A stretch of 64,000 bases of DNA, taken from an uncultured Porphyromonas sp. (GTDB lineage: Bacteria; Bacteroidota; Bacteroidia; Bacteroidales; Porphyromonadaceae). Positions within the stretch are counted from its first letter, which is position 1; every line of letters begins with the position of its first letter. Shown here piece by piece: positions 51,533 to 59,357 of the stretch. Position numbers and translations under genes: made by a program. The notes beneath the pieces were generated by a model. That model made no database searches and was not told the origin of the DNA. It worked only from the letters and a program-made list of their open reading frames with translations. Location: contig NZ_UQJH01000002.1 in the NCBI RefSeq assembly GCF_900541275.1, forward strand, positions 107,376 through 171,375. The letters run 5' to 3'.

Positions 51533-53233
51533 ATGAGAAAGAAAGCAATACTATATGGAGTGGTGGCGATGCTGCTGCCACTGATGGCAAGCGCTCAGGT
51601 CGTCGAGCCGAGGATGATGAGAGACGTGGAGCGTAAGGCAGCCGCAGAGGCGTGGGCCGACAGCGTCCTCGCAACCCTCTCACCCCGACAGCAGGCGGCC
51701 CAGCTGATCATGCCGATGACGTGGCCTAGGGTGGATAAGGCCGGGCTCGACAACTGGCACAGACAGGTGGTGGAGGGGGAGTTTGGCTGCGTCCTTTGGC
51801 AGAAGGGGAGCCCCAAGAATGTGGTCCGGCTCGCCAACTGGATGCGCCGTGAGGCACGCGTCCCGATGCTGGTGGCCATGGATGGCGAGTGGGGACTCTC
51901 AATGCGCCTCTCCGACTCGATGAAGTGGCCCCGCAATATGCTCCTCGGCGCCACCGACGACCCTCGACTAGCTTATGAGTATGGTCGGGCAACAGCGGAC
52001 GAGGCTCGACGCATAGGCATACACGTTAACTTTGCCCCCGTCCTTGACGTCAATAGCAACCCCGCCAACCCTGTCATCGGCAACAGAAGTCTCGGCTCCT
52101 CGCCCGACCTCGTGATACGTATGGGTCTTGCCTACGCCAAGGGACTTGAGGATAATGGGCTCCTCTCCACAGCAAAGCACTTCCCCGGCCATGGAGACAC
52201 CTCCACCGACTCCCACAAGACCCTCCCGGTGATCAGTCGCAGCCGAGCGCAGCTGGAGCAAGTGGAGCTGGCCCCCTTCCGCGCCTACATCCGTGAGGGC
52301 TACGGGGGTATGATGGTGGGGCACCTCAGCGTCCCTGCGCTCGGCACGGGAGTAAGGGCGACCAGTGCCATCCCTGCCGTCGTCACCGACCTGCTTCAGC
52401 ACGAGATGGGCTTCGGCGGACTGATCTTTACCGATGGTCTGGGGATGAAGGGGATCGTCAATGGCGCCGGAGAGCTGGGCGTCTACGTCACCACGATCCT
52501 CGCCGGTGCCGATATCCTCGTGGCACCGACAGACCCCTTCCAGGCACTCGACGACGTGACCGCAGCGGTCGATAAGGGGATCCTCTCCCAGGCGGAGATC
52601 ACCCGTCGCTGTCGCAAGGTACTCGTCTGGAAGCACCTCCTCGGTGCCGACAGCCGTGAGCCACTGGAGACGAAGCACCTCGATGCTGACCTCCGCCCAA
52701 GTGCTTCCCGGGAGCTCCTTGAGCGGATCTACGAGGGGGCGATGACTCTGGTAAAGAGTGAGCAAGGCATCCTCCCGCTCGATAAGGAGGACCGTGTCGC
52801 CCTCCTCACCTATGGTGACGACTCAGCCGAGCTCCTTCGCTCCACGATCAACCGCGTCGCTCACACCGATGGATACACGATCCGTCGCTCCACCGGCCCC
52901 GCCGCCCGCCGGACCATCCTCGACAAGCTCCGCTCGTACGACAGGGTAGTGGTCGCCGTCACTTGGAAGGGCTTCGCTCCCGGCAAGGACCTGACAAAGC
53001 TCCTCGCTGAGACGAAGAGCGTCCTCCTTTTCCACACCTCCCCCTACGCTGCGCTCGACTATATGGAGGCGATGAAGGCTGCGACCGCTGTCGGCTTTGC
53101 CTACGACACCCGGCCGGAAGGGATGCGCGCCATGGGTCGGGCGCTGACAGGCGAGCGCCCTGTCTCCGGCAAGCTCTCTGTCGACCTCCCGCCTCTCTAC
53201 AAGCAAGGCGATGGGCTGACGCTCGGCAAGTAA
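51533..53233 (+). CDS. nagZ: GH3 beta-N-acetylglucosaminidase, NagZ-type
   Basis: Exported exoglycosidase that removes terminal GlcNAc from peptidoglycan fragments. It has 566 residues with a signal peptide ending LMASAQ, and no lipobox Cys. The GH3 barrel has KHFPGHGDTSTDSHKTLPVI near 216 (the Asp-His dyad of NagZ enzymes) and IFTDGLGMKGI with the nucleophile Asp near 302. A C-terminal alpha/beta domain follows (about 400-566), so it is the two-domain form. Twelve bases after namZ; a strong hairpin follows. Confidence 0.93.
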   Translation: MRKKAILYGVVAMLLPLMASAQVVEPRMMRDVERKAAAEAWADSVLATLSPRQQAAQLIMPMTWPRVDKAGLDNWHRQVVEGEFGCVLWQKGSPKNVVRLANWMRREARVPMLVAMDGEWGLSMRLSDSMKWPRNMLLGATDDPRLAYEYGRATADEARRIGIHVNFAPVLDVNSNPANPVIGNRSLGSSPDLVIRMGLAYAKGLEDNGLLSTAKHFPGHGDTSTDSHKTLPVISRSRAQLEQVELAPFRAYIREGYGGMMVGHLSVPALGTGVRATSAIPAVVTDLLQHEMGFGGLIFTDGLGMKGIVNGAGELGVYVTTILAGADILVAPTDPFQALDDVTAAVDKGILSQAEITRRCRKVLVWKHLLGADSREPLETKHLDADLRPSASRELLERIYEGAMTLVKSEQGILPLDKEDRVALLTYGDDSAELLRSTINRVAHTDGYTIRRSTGPAARRTILDKLRSYDRVVVAVTWKGFAPGKDLTKLLAETKSVLLFHTSPYAALDYMEAMKAATAVGFAYDTRPEGMRAMGRALTGERPVSGKLSVDLPPLYKQGDGLTLGK

Positions 53234-53250
53234 TCCCCCTTATACACAAG

Positions 53251-53288
53251 AGCGCCCCCGATGATCAGCCGATCATCAGGGACGCTCC
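53251..53288 (+). terminator. Hairpin terminator of the salvage operon
   Basis: Arms GAGCG-CCC-GATGATC (53251-53267) pair with GATCATC-GGG-CGCTC (53272-53288), with two small mismatches and an AGCC loop. It lies 17 bases after the nagZ stop. T-rich sequence follows only loosely. Confidence 0.72.
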
Positions 53289-53416
53289 TCTATCTGTCAG
53301 AAGACCTTTGCAAAATGGTCTTTATTGCGAACTTGGATAGGCTTCTGCCCTTTCGTTGGTCGTCGCTTCCGTCCCTAAGGAGATTAGATCCTCTGCTTTG
53401 GGAGCAGAGGTCTTTC

Positions 53417-53593
53417 CTACCTATTCATTATCAAATAATTCAAGTAGTCCTCTGCCTCTTGTCGGGTCATTGCTCCGATTTCCATCATTGCTTCGATCCA
53501 CTCGTTTCGGCTCAGCTCTTTGAGCTTCTTTCCGTGCTTCTCTTCCCACTGAGCGGTTCTGCGGGCTCTCTCTTCGCCTATTGACGTGTCCAT
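53417..53593 (-). CDS. 58-residue helical small protein
   Basis: Frame MDTSIGEERARRTAQWEEKH...EDYLNYLIMNR, 58 residues, strongly charged and probably helical throughout (KKLKELSRNEWIEAMMEIGA). A TACCTTTA box (minus strand, about 53656-53663) lies upstream, and a hairpin built on CCTCTGCT/AGCAGAGG (53392-53411) follows the stop. No signal peptide or membrane segment. I do not recognise a family. The surrounding DNA (53289-53416 and 53594-53882) shows no other gene. Confidence 0.6.
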   Translation of the reverse strand: MDTSIGEERARRTAQWEEKHGKKLKELSRNEWIEAMMEIGAMTRQEAEDYLNYLIMNR

Positions 53594-53882
53594 ACGAATT
53601 CTTTTCTACTGTGGTTTGGGCAAGGTCTCCTATTGATACCTGCCCTTATGACACTAAAGGTACCACTTTATCGCTTTCTCCAAAAAGGGAGAGCTTGAGA
53701 GTCCAGAGGTGATGCGTCCAAGGTAACCCTATGAAGCCCGTCATACAGAGGCATACTCGCCCACAGGGTTTCCTAAGGAGCGGGCTAAGAAGAGAGTGGA
53801 TCACTCACGGATGCGAGAGATTTCTATAAAGACCGGATGCGGAAGCGATGGCGAGCACGGGGGTGGCTTGCGGGGAAATGGG

Positions 53883-53890
53883 TACCTTTG
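53883..53890 (+). promoter_or_regulatory. TACCTTTG -7 box for the nucleotidyltransferase gene
   Basis: The plus strand reads TACCTTTGG, 39 bases before ATG 53929. It supports that ATG over the open frame that begins at 53848. Confidence 0.58.
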
Positions 53891-53928
53891 GGGGAAAGAA
53901 AAGTATCAATCAGGTAAAACTCTTATCA

Positions 53929-54849
53929 ATGAAACCGACATTATTTGTACTCGCTGCCGGCATGGGCTCCCGCTATGGAGGTCTGAAGCAGATCGACGGT
54001 CTCGGCCCCCACGGGGAGACCATTATGGACTACTCTATCTATGACGCCATCCAAGCAGGATTTGGCAAGGTGGTCTTCGTCATCCGCAGGGACTTCGAGC
54101 AGGCGTTTAGGGAGAAGATCGTCTCCAAGTACGACCGGCTGATCCCGGTAGAGCTGGTCTTCCAGAGCGTGGACAAGATCCCCTACTCCTACAAGGTCCC
54201 CGAGGAGCGGACTAAGCCCTGGGGTACCAACCATGCCGTGATGATGGGTGAGGAGGTGATCCACGAGCCCTTTGCGGTGATCAATGCGGACGACTTCTAT
54301 GGTCGTGAGAGCTTCGAGGCGCTGGCAGACTTCCTCCGCAGCGTGGAGGGGAAGGAGGGTGAGTATGCCATGGTGGGCTACCGCTGTGGCAATACCCTCA
54401 GTGAGAGCGGCACCGTATCTCGCGGTGTCTGTGTCACAGATGACCGCGGCTACCTCGCTGAGGTGGTGGAGCGGACCAGCATCGGGCGCAATGATGAGGG
54501 ACGGATAAGCTTCAAGGACGAGAGTGGGACGGAGGTCGAGCTGGAGGAGAATACCCCGGTATCGATGAATATGTGGGGCTTCACACCCGACTACTTCGCT
54601 CACAGCCAGGAGGCGTTCCGGAAGTTCCTCGATGCCAACTTAGAGAAGCCGAAGGCTGAATTTTATATCCCCACGGTGGTGAATGACCTCGTACACGAGG
54701 GAAAGGCGACCTGCAAGGTGCTGGATACGCCGGCACGGTGGTTTGGCGTCACCTACGCTGAGGATCGTCCCGGGGTGGTCAAGAAATTTGCTCGCCTCCA
54801 CGAGGACGGGACGTACCCCGACAGCCTACTCGCCTCGCTAAGCAAGTAA
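53929..54849 (+). CDS. Sugar-phosphate nucleotidyltransferase-family protein
   Basis: A 306-residue NTP-transferase fold protein: TLFVLAAGMGSRYGGLKQID (nucleotide-binding signature), GFGKVVFVIRRDFEQAF, WGTNHAVMMG, and AVINADDFYGRESF with metal-binding Asp. Residues 250-306 form a C-terminal extension (KATCKVLDTPARWFGVTYAE). It probably couples a nucleotide to a sugar phosphate; the sugar is not evident. It is downstream of, but separated by terminators from, the MurNAc operon, so a link to amino sugars is only possible, not shown. Nine bases before miaA. Confidence 0.83.
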   Translation: MKPTLFVLAAGMGSRYGGLKQIDGLGPHGETIMDYSIYDAIQAGFGKVVFVIRRDFEQAFREKIVSKYDRLIPVELVFQSVDKIPYSYKVPEERTKPWGTNHAVMMGEEVIHEPFAVINADDFYGRESFEALADFLRSVEGKEGEYAMVGYRCGNTLSESGTVSRGVCVTDDRGYLAEVVERTSIGRNDEGRISFKDESGTEVELEENTPVSMNMWGFTPDYFAHSQEAFRKFLDANLEKPKAEFYIPTVVNDLVHEGKATCKVLDTPARWFGVTYAEDRPGVVKKFARLHEDGTYPDSLLASLSK

Positions 54850-54857
54850 GCGACTCA

Positions 54858-55766
54858 GTGGCTGAGCTGCTGACGATCATCGGTCCGACAGCCTCCGGGA
54901 AGACCCCGGTGGCGGCACACCTTGCTCACCGAGTGGGCGGGGTGGTGCTCAGTGGCGACTCTCGCCAGGTCTATCGGGGTATGGATCTCGGGACGGGGAA
55001 GGATCTGGAGGACTATGTGGTGGATGGGGACCAGGTCCCCTACTACCTCATCGACATTGCCGAGGCGGGTGACCACTACAGCCTCTATCAGTACCTGGAG
55101 GACTTTGACCGGGTATGGCAGTCCCTGCCGGAGGGTACCCCACGGATCCTCTGCGGAGGCTCAGGCCTCTACATAGAGGCTGCACTCCGAGGGTACCACC
55201 TGCCCGATGTCCCCCGGGATGAGGTGCTGAGGGAGGAGCTAAGCCGTCTGAGCCTCGATGCCCTTCGCGAGAGGGCGGAGCAGCTGGGTGCACTGGAGGA
55301 CCTGAAGGATCCGGAGAATAGACGACGAATGGAGCGGGCCATAGAGGTGGCGCTCTACTTCCGCGACCATGGTGAGCGATACCTCGACCGTCCCCCATTA
55401 GAGGGGCCGATCTACTGCCTCGACATCTCTCGAGAGACCCGTCGAGGGCGGATCTCGGAGCGGCTCAGGAAGAGACTTCGTGAGGGGATGGTGGAGGAGG
55501 TGGAGGGGCTTCTGAAGCACCTTCGCCCCGAGCAGCTCACCTACTACGGACTGGAGTATCGCTACGTCACCGACTACGTCACCGGTAAGCTCACCTACGA
55601 TGAGATGGAGCAGTGCCTGGAGGTGGCGATACACCAGTTTGCCAAGCGACAGATGACTTGGATCCGAGGTATGGAGCGGCGCGGGCTGACCATTACGCGG
55701 ATCACACCCGCGGAGACTCCCGCTGCCACCGCTGACCTTATCCTCCGAGACTACAGGCAGAGGTGA
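54858..55766 (+). CDS. miaA: tRNA dimethylallyltransferase-like protein, GTG start
   Basis: Predicted to add a dimethylallyl group to A37 of tRNAs reading U-initial codons. It has 302 residues: P-loop LTIIGPTASGKTPVAAHLAH (9-19), VLSGDSRQVYRGMDLGTGKD, LCGGSGLYIEAAL and C-terminal YGLEYRYVTDYVTGKLTYDE with QFAKRQMTWIRGM. The start is GTG at 54858; no ATG is available between the previous stop and the P-loop. P-loop Lys-Thr is followed by Pro rather than the usual small or charged residue. Bacteroidetes often carry two MiaA-like proteins, so it may be the paralogue. Confidence 0.87.
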   Translation: MAELLTIIGPTASGKTPVAAHLAHRVGGVVLSGDSRQVYRGMDLGTGKDLEDYVVDGDQVPYYLIDIAEAGDHYSLYQYLEDFDRVWQSLPEGTPRILCGGSGLYIEAALRGYHLPDVPRDEVLREELSRLSLDALRERAEQLGALEDLKDPENRRRMERAIEVALYFRDHGERYLDRPPLEGPIYCLDISRETRRGRISERLRKRLREGMVEEVEGLLKHLRPEQLTYYGLEYRYVTDYVTGKLTYDEMEQCLEVAIHQFAKRQMTWIRGMERRGLTITRITPAETPAATADLILRDYRQR

Positions 55767-55793
55767 GGGAGAGATGAGCCTGACGATGCGGTG

Positions 55794-56438
55794 TCACCTA
55801 TCTGAGGTCAGAAGCCTACTGTATGAGGAGAGGATCCTCTGACTGAGCTCTGCTAACGGCTCGCCGAGCTGCTTCGCCACTCGACTATAGATCTCCCGGA
55901 GCGGGAGGTCGCTCTCATCGGTCTCTATAAAAAAAGGCCGTTTTGGCACCTCATCCCAGCGGTATAAGGGATGGAGGCTGACCTGTATCTGCGCCTCCTC
56001 CAGCTGTCGCAGGAGTGCGGGCTTGCCCCTAAATCCGTGCACCACCCAGACCCCCTCCGGGTGTGATCGCCGCTCTCGCAGCAGGAGGTGCCACCCGCCT
56101 ACCACGTGTAGGATAAGGGGACAGCAGAGCCGATCTGCAAGGGCTATATGGCATCGCACGAGGGCGGTCTGCTCCTCCATAGAGCGCTGCGATCGACGAT
56201 CCCATCCACACTCTCCGATGCCGAGGAAGCGCTCGCCCAGCTCATCGATCCGCCTGAGGAGCAGACCATCCGGGTCGGCGTACCGCTGCTTATCCATCGG
56301 GTGGATCCCGACAGTGAAGAGGTCCGATCGATCGTCGAGCTCCTCGTCCGGCATAAGCGAGCGAACCGCGATGACTGAGGAGTCACCGCGGTAGCGCTCT
56401 ATATTAGGTAGGTGGGTGTGGAAGTCAAGGAGTCTCAT
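55794..56438 (-). CDS. Short TatD-like hydrolase
   Basis: A 214-residue member of the TatD family, shorter than the copy at 42083. Metal-site landmarks are retained: [45 protein letters not shown] and FIETDESDL. Activity (DNase or other) is not known. It is the last gene of the DUF4271-hemD-rnpA-yidD-tatD run and overlaps yidD by four bases. Confidence 0.87.
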   Translation of the reverse strand: MRLLDFHTHLPNIERYRGDSSVIAVRSLMPDEELDDRSDLFTVGIHPMDKQRYADPDGLLLRRIDELGERFLGIGECGWDRRSQRSMEEQTALVRCHIALADRLCCPLILHVVGGWHLLLRERRSHPEGVWVVHGFRGKPALLRQLEEAQIQVSLHPLYRWDEVPKRPFFIETDESDLPLREIYSRVAKQLGEPLAELSQRILSSYSRLLTSDR

Positions 56439-56683
56439 GGCACCGGATCATAGCCACTGCCGCCCCAGGGATTGCACCGCAGCAAGCGCCAGATGGCCAA
56501 GAGTAGACCCTTGATCGGACCATGCTTCCGGATCGCCTCGATCGCATACTGGCTACAAGTGGGAGTGAAGCGACAGGCGGGTGGCGTGTGAGGGCTGATA
56601 TACTTCTGGTAGAAGCGGATCGGCAGGATCAGCAACTTGCCGACGAAGGCACCGATGCTCTGTATGACAGACTTGAGACTCAT
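56435..56683 (-). CDS. yidD: Membrane protein insertion efficiency factor YidD
   Basis: An 82-residue protein with an amphipathic N-terminus ([20 protein letters not shown]), then [19 protein letters not shown] with the family Cys residues, and [14 protein letters not shown] at the C-terminus. It supports membrane protein insertion by YidC. It overlaps rnpA by four bases, a widely conserved pairing. Confidence 0.96.
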   Translation of the reverse strand: MSLKSVIQSIGAFVGKLLILPIRFYQKYISPHTPPACRFTPTCSQYAIEAIRKHGPIKGLLLAIWRLLRCNPWGGSGYDPVP

Positions 56684-57075
56684 AGGGCAGAACCATTCTT
56701 CATCTCCTCGCAGAGCCGTCCGATGGACTTCGATACAGCTGCAGAGAGTCGCTCCGAGCGGGATACGTGATCACCAATGTAGAGCAGACCGACCAGCAGT
56801 GTACCCTGACGCTCCTCTGCAAGCGCCCTCAGGGGGCCCTTCTGCAGTCGCCACGCCTCTCGGGTGCGACGCTTGATCGTATTGCGGTCCACCGCATGGC
56901 GGATCAGCCGCTTGGGGACGGAGATAAGGACCTTGAGTGGCTCCTCCGAGGGCTCCTCGAAGCGCCAGACGACGCGGTACGGGTAGCAGACAAAGCGCCT
57001 CCGACTCTCAAAGAGTGCGCCGATCTCCTCCCTCAGATAGAGCCGCTCGCTCTTCGTCAGCCCATACTGCTTCAT
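56680..57075 (-). CDS. rnpA: Ribonuclease P protein component
   Basis: Protein subunit of RNase P, which matures tRNA 5' ends. It has 131 residues, starting [20 protein letters not shown], with the signature [20 protein letters not shown] (RNR motif region NRIKR-like) and basic residues throughout. Coupled to yidD. No RNase P RNA gene was seen in the window. Confidence 0.94.
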   Translation of the reverse strand: MKQYGLTKSERLYLREEIGALFESRRRFVCYPYRVVWRFEEPSEEPLKVLISVPKRLIRHAVDRNTIKRRTREAWRLQKGPLRALAEERQGTLLVGLLYIGDHVSRSERLSAAVSKSIGRLCEEMKNGSAL

Positions 57076-57079
57076 GGGA

Positions 57080-57844
57080 TTACTTTGCCCCCTTCTTCTC
57101 CTCCTGGAGATAATGCTCTAAGGCTGCAGTCATACTCGGGTACTCGCGTGTCGGAGCGCTGATGTGCACCTGCAGCCCCGCTTGCTCAAGGTCATCACGC
57201 GTGCCCTCGCCGAGACAGCCGACGATCTGCTTCCCCTGCTGATACTCGGGGTAGGCAGCCTTAATGGCAGAGAGGCCATTGGGACTAAAGAAAAGTAGGA
57301 AATCAAAGGAGTCAATCTCCTCCGGCGTCAGCTCAGCGTAAATGATCCGGCAGACGTCGCAGGCATTCACCTTCACCTTTGTATCCGCCAGCATAGCGAC
57401 GACCTCCGACTCCCGCTCCTCTATCTCCGGCACGAGATACTTCTCCTTGTCGTGCTTGCTGATAATGGTCTGGAAGTCCGATGAGGAGCCATTCTTCTCG
57501 GGGAAAAAGATCTTCCGCTTACGGACGGTGATAAACTTCTGCAGGAAAAGAGCGACACGCTCCGAGGCGCAGAAATACTTAAAGTCCTCAGGCAGCGTGC
57601 AGCGCAGGTCGCTCACCAGCTTGAAGAAGTGTGTCGTGATGGTCCTTGAGGTGAGGATCACCGCCGTATGCTTGAGGATATCTACCTTCTGATCACGAAA
57701 TTGTCGAGCCGTCAGGGTCTCAAAATGGAAGAGTGGCTTGAATACCAACTCCAGCCCATACTCCTCCGCCAGCTGATAGTAGGGCGAGTTTTTCTTAGGA
57801 GGCTCGGGTTGTGGAACAAGAACTTTACGTGTCTTTGTGGACAT
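57080..57844 (-). CDS. hemD: Uroporphyrinogen-III synthase-family protein
   Basis: A 254-residue HemD-fold protein: KVLVPQPEPPKKNSPYYQLA, AVILTSRTITTHFFKLVSDL, FDFLLFFSPNGLSAIKAAYP and IVGCLGEGTRDDLEQAGLQV, the two-domain pattern of the family. The family cyclises hydroxymethylbilane to uroporphyrinogen III. Bacteroidetes keep this gene beside rnpA even where other haem genes are missing, so the true role here is uncertain. Promoter box inside the upstream gene at 57919. Confidence 0.85.
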   Translation of the reverse strand: MSTKTRKVLVPQPEPPKKNSPYYQLAEEYGLELVFKPLFHFETLTARQFRDQKVDILKHTAVILTSRTITTHFFKLVSDLRCTLPEDFKYFCASERVALFLQKFITVRKRKIFFPEKNGSSSDFQTIISKHDKEKYLVPEIEERESEVVAMLADTKVKVNACDVCRIIYAELTPEEIDSFDFLLFFSPNGLSAIKAAYPEYQQGKQIVGCLGEGTRDDLEQAGLQVHISAPTREYPSMTAALEHYLQEEKKGAK

Positions 57845-57854
57845 TTGTGATATG

Positions 57855-58598
57855 CTACTGATTCACACTTAGGGAGGCGACCTTGAGCCCAAAGAGCAAG
57901 GGGCCTATTTCGCAAGCGCAAAGGTACAAAATAATATGCAGGGGATAATGTCTCAGGTGACTGAATATCTGTATCTCTCTGTAGCACAAGAGTATTCGCG
58001 AGACCACATAAAGACCGACCGAGAGGATCACGAGAGCGGTAGTACTCAGGGGCGTGAAGAGTCGCAGGAGGAGCGGCAGGAGGAGCGTATTGGCAGCGAC
58101 GATCATCAGGATCAGGTAGTCCGCCCACCAGAGCGAGATCTGGTCGGAGTGGCAGAAGGTGTAGACCATCCAGGCCTGCGCTATGGTGGCTATGATAAAA
58201 AGAAGTGCCAGCCAGAGAGCGACCCTCCCCACGCTGAGCCAAAAGCCTGTGACTGACAGCGAGGCGACCCCACTCGTCTCCGGTAGCAGGAGCGTCACCA
58301 GCAGAGCCACCAAAAGGAGGCTCTCCAGCAACCCCGTGACGAAAAAGCCTACAGACGGCAACATCTCCCGCACTCTCGGGATCGCCCTCGGCGGAGCAGT
58401 GAGCAGCAGCATAGCACGCCCTCTGCCTCGAGGCTTCAGAAGCATATGGTAGAGCAGTAGGGATAGCGCCACCAGCACCAGCGTCATCGCCAGCAAGGTG
58501 TCGGTATAGTCCGGCGCCGAGTCGACGTACTGCGCCGCCTCATACCCATCGAAGGCGGGCCAGGCAGAGTGAATCTCTACACTTAAGCTCGACAACAA
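57855..58598 (-). CDS. DUF4271 membrane protein, TTG start
   Basis: A 247-residue integral membrane protein with about seven hydrophobic segments (for example TDTLLAMTLVLVALSLLLYH, LLESLLLVALLVTLLLPETS). The DUF4271 family lies before hemD-rnpA in Bacteroidetes; function unknown. The best start is TTG at 58598, because no ATG or GTG is available before the first membrane segment. Its 3' end carries a promoter box for hemD. Confidence 0.83.
   Translation of the reverse strand: MLSSLSVEIHSAWPAFDGYEAAQYVDSAPDYTDTLLAMTLVLVALSLLLYHMLLKPRGRGRAMLLLTAPPRAIPRVREMLPSVGFFVTGLLESLLLVALLVTLLLPETSGVASLSVTGFWLSVGRVALWLALLFIIATIAQAWMVYTFCHSDQISLWWADYLILMIVAANTLLLPLLLRLFTPLSTTALVILSVGLYVVSRILLCYREIQIFSHLRHYPLHIILYLCACEIGPLLFGLKVASLSVNQ
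57919..57926 (-). promoter_or_regulatory. TACCTTTG -7 box for hemD-rnpA-yidD, inside DUF4271
   Basis: The minus strand reads TACCTTTGCG within the last codons of the DUF4271 gene, 75 bases before the hemD ATG. It suggests an internal promoter. Confidence 0.5.
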
Positions 58599-58639
58599 GA
58601 TGCTCCCTCTACTTCTTCTTCCTTATTCCTTCCCCTTGC

Positions 58640-59110
58640 TCACCGGACGCTCATCCACGCCTCCGATGCCGGGATATCTCGCCAGACCCTCTCAGGCAGC
58701 TGGGCAAGGGCGCGGTCCTCGGCGTGGTGCATCTCCGTCTCCAGCTCAAGTGTCACATCGTCCTGACCGCAGAGGTGGAGTACCCCATGGATCATCACCC
58801 GGAGCAACTCGCTCCCGGGCGTGACCCCAAGCTCTGCTGCATTGAGCCGGACCTGATCGAGCGAGATCAGTATGTCCGCCACCAGCACCTCGTCATCGTC
58901 TCCACTTGGGAAGGTGATGATGTCCGTGTAGTAGTGATGATCGAGGAACTTGCTATTCATCTCGAGCATCTGCTCATTGTTGCAGAATTGATAATTGAGC
59001 TCACCTATGGTCTTGCCATAGCCTTCGGCCACAGACGTGATCCAAGCGCCCACCTCTCGACGGAGAAATGGGGGGACCGCCTCGCCCTCTGAGTAATAAT
59101 GAATAGCCAT
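58640..59110 (-). CDS. ybeY: Endoribonuclease YbeY
   Basis: Single-strand RNase for 16S rRNA 3'-end maturation and ribosome quality control. It has 156 residues from ATG 59110, starting MAIHYYSEGEAVPPFLRREV. The zinc motif reads RVMIHGVLHLCGQDD; the two first His are present, while the third ligand position is less clear because the usual final His is Asp, as in several Bacteroidetes members. An open frame to 59161 exists, but the promoter box at 59187 leaves either start possible; 59110 matches the family. Confidence 0.93.
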   Translation of the reverse strand: MAIHYYSEGEAVPPFLRREVGAWITSVAEGYGKTIGELNYQFCNNEQMLEMNSKFLDHHYYTDIITFPSGDDDEVLVADILISLDQVRLNAAELGVTPGSELLRVMIHGVLHLCGQDDVTLELETEMHHAEDRALAQLPERVWRDIPASEAWMSVR

Positions 59111-59186
59111 AGACAACTTGTGCACTATATTAGATGGGAAACACCAGCCCTCCGGATGCACCTTTGCTTCGCCCGGAAGGACACTG

Positions 59187-59194
59187 CAAAGGTA
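59187..59194 (-). promoter_or_regulatory. TACCTTTG -7 box for ybeY
   Basis: The minus strand reads TACCTTTGC, 77 bases before ATG 59110. Confidence 0.55.
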
Positions 59195-59290
59195 GTCATT
59201 TTATCACAGCCCGCTTAGCCCGGCTCAGGACTTTGGGTAAAAGCCTCCATACCGGAGTCTGTACTTGCCCTCCGACTTGTACGGATAAAA

Positions 59291-59319
59291 GGAATGCCCC
59301 TGACGAGCAGGGGCATTCC
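59291..59319 (-). terminator. Intrinsic terminator of the tkt-rpiB-peptidase operon
   Basis: A perfect 12-bp stem, GGAATGCCCCTG (59291-59302) with CAGGGGCATTCC (59308-59319). On the minus strand it is followed by TTTTATCC. Confidence 0.8.
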
Positions 59320-59357
59320 TTCATGATTTTCAAGTAATCCTGATCGCCTTGGGCGAA

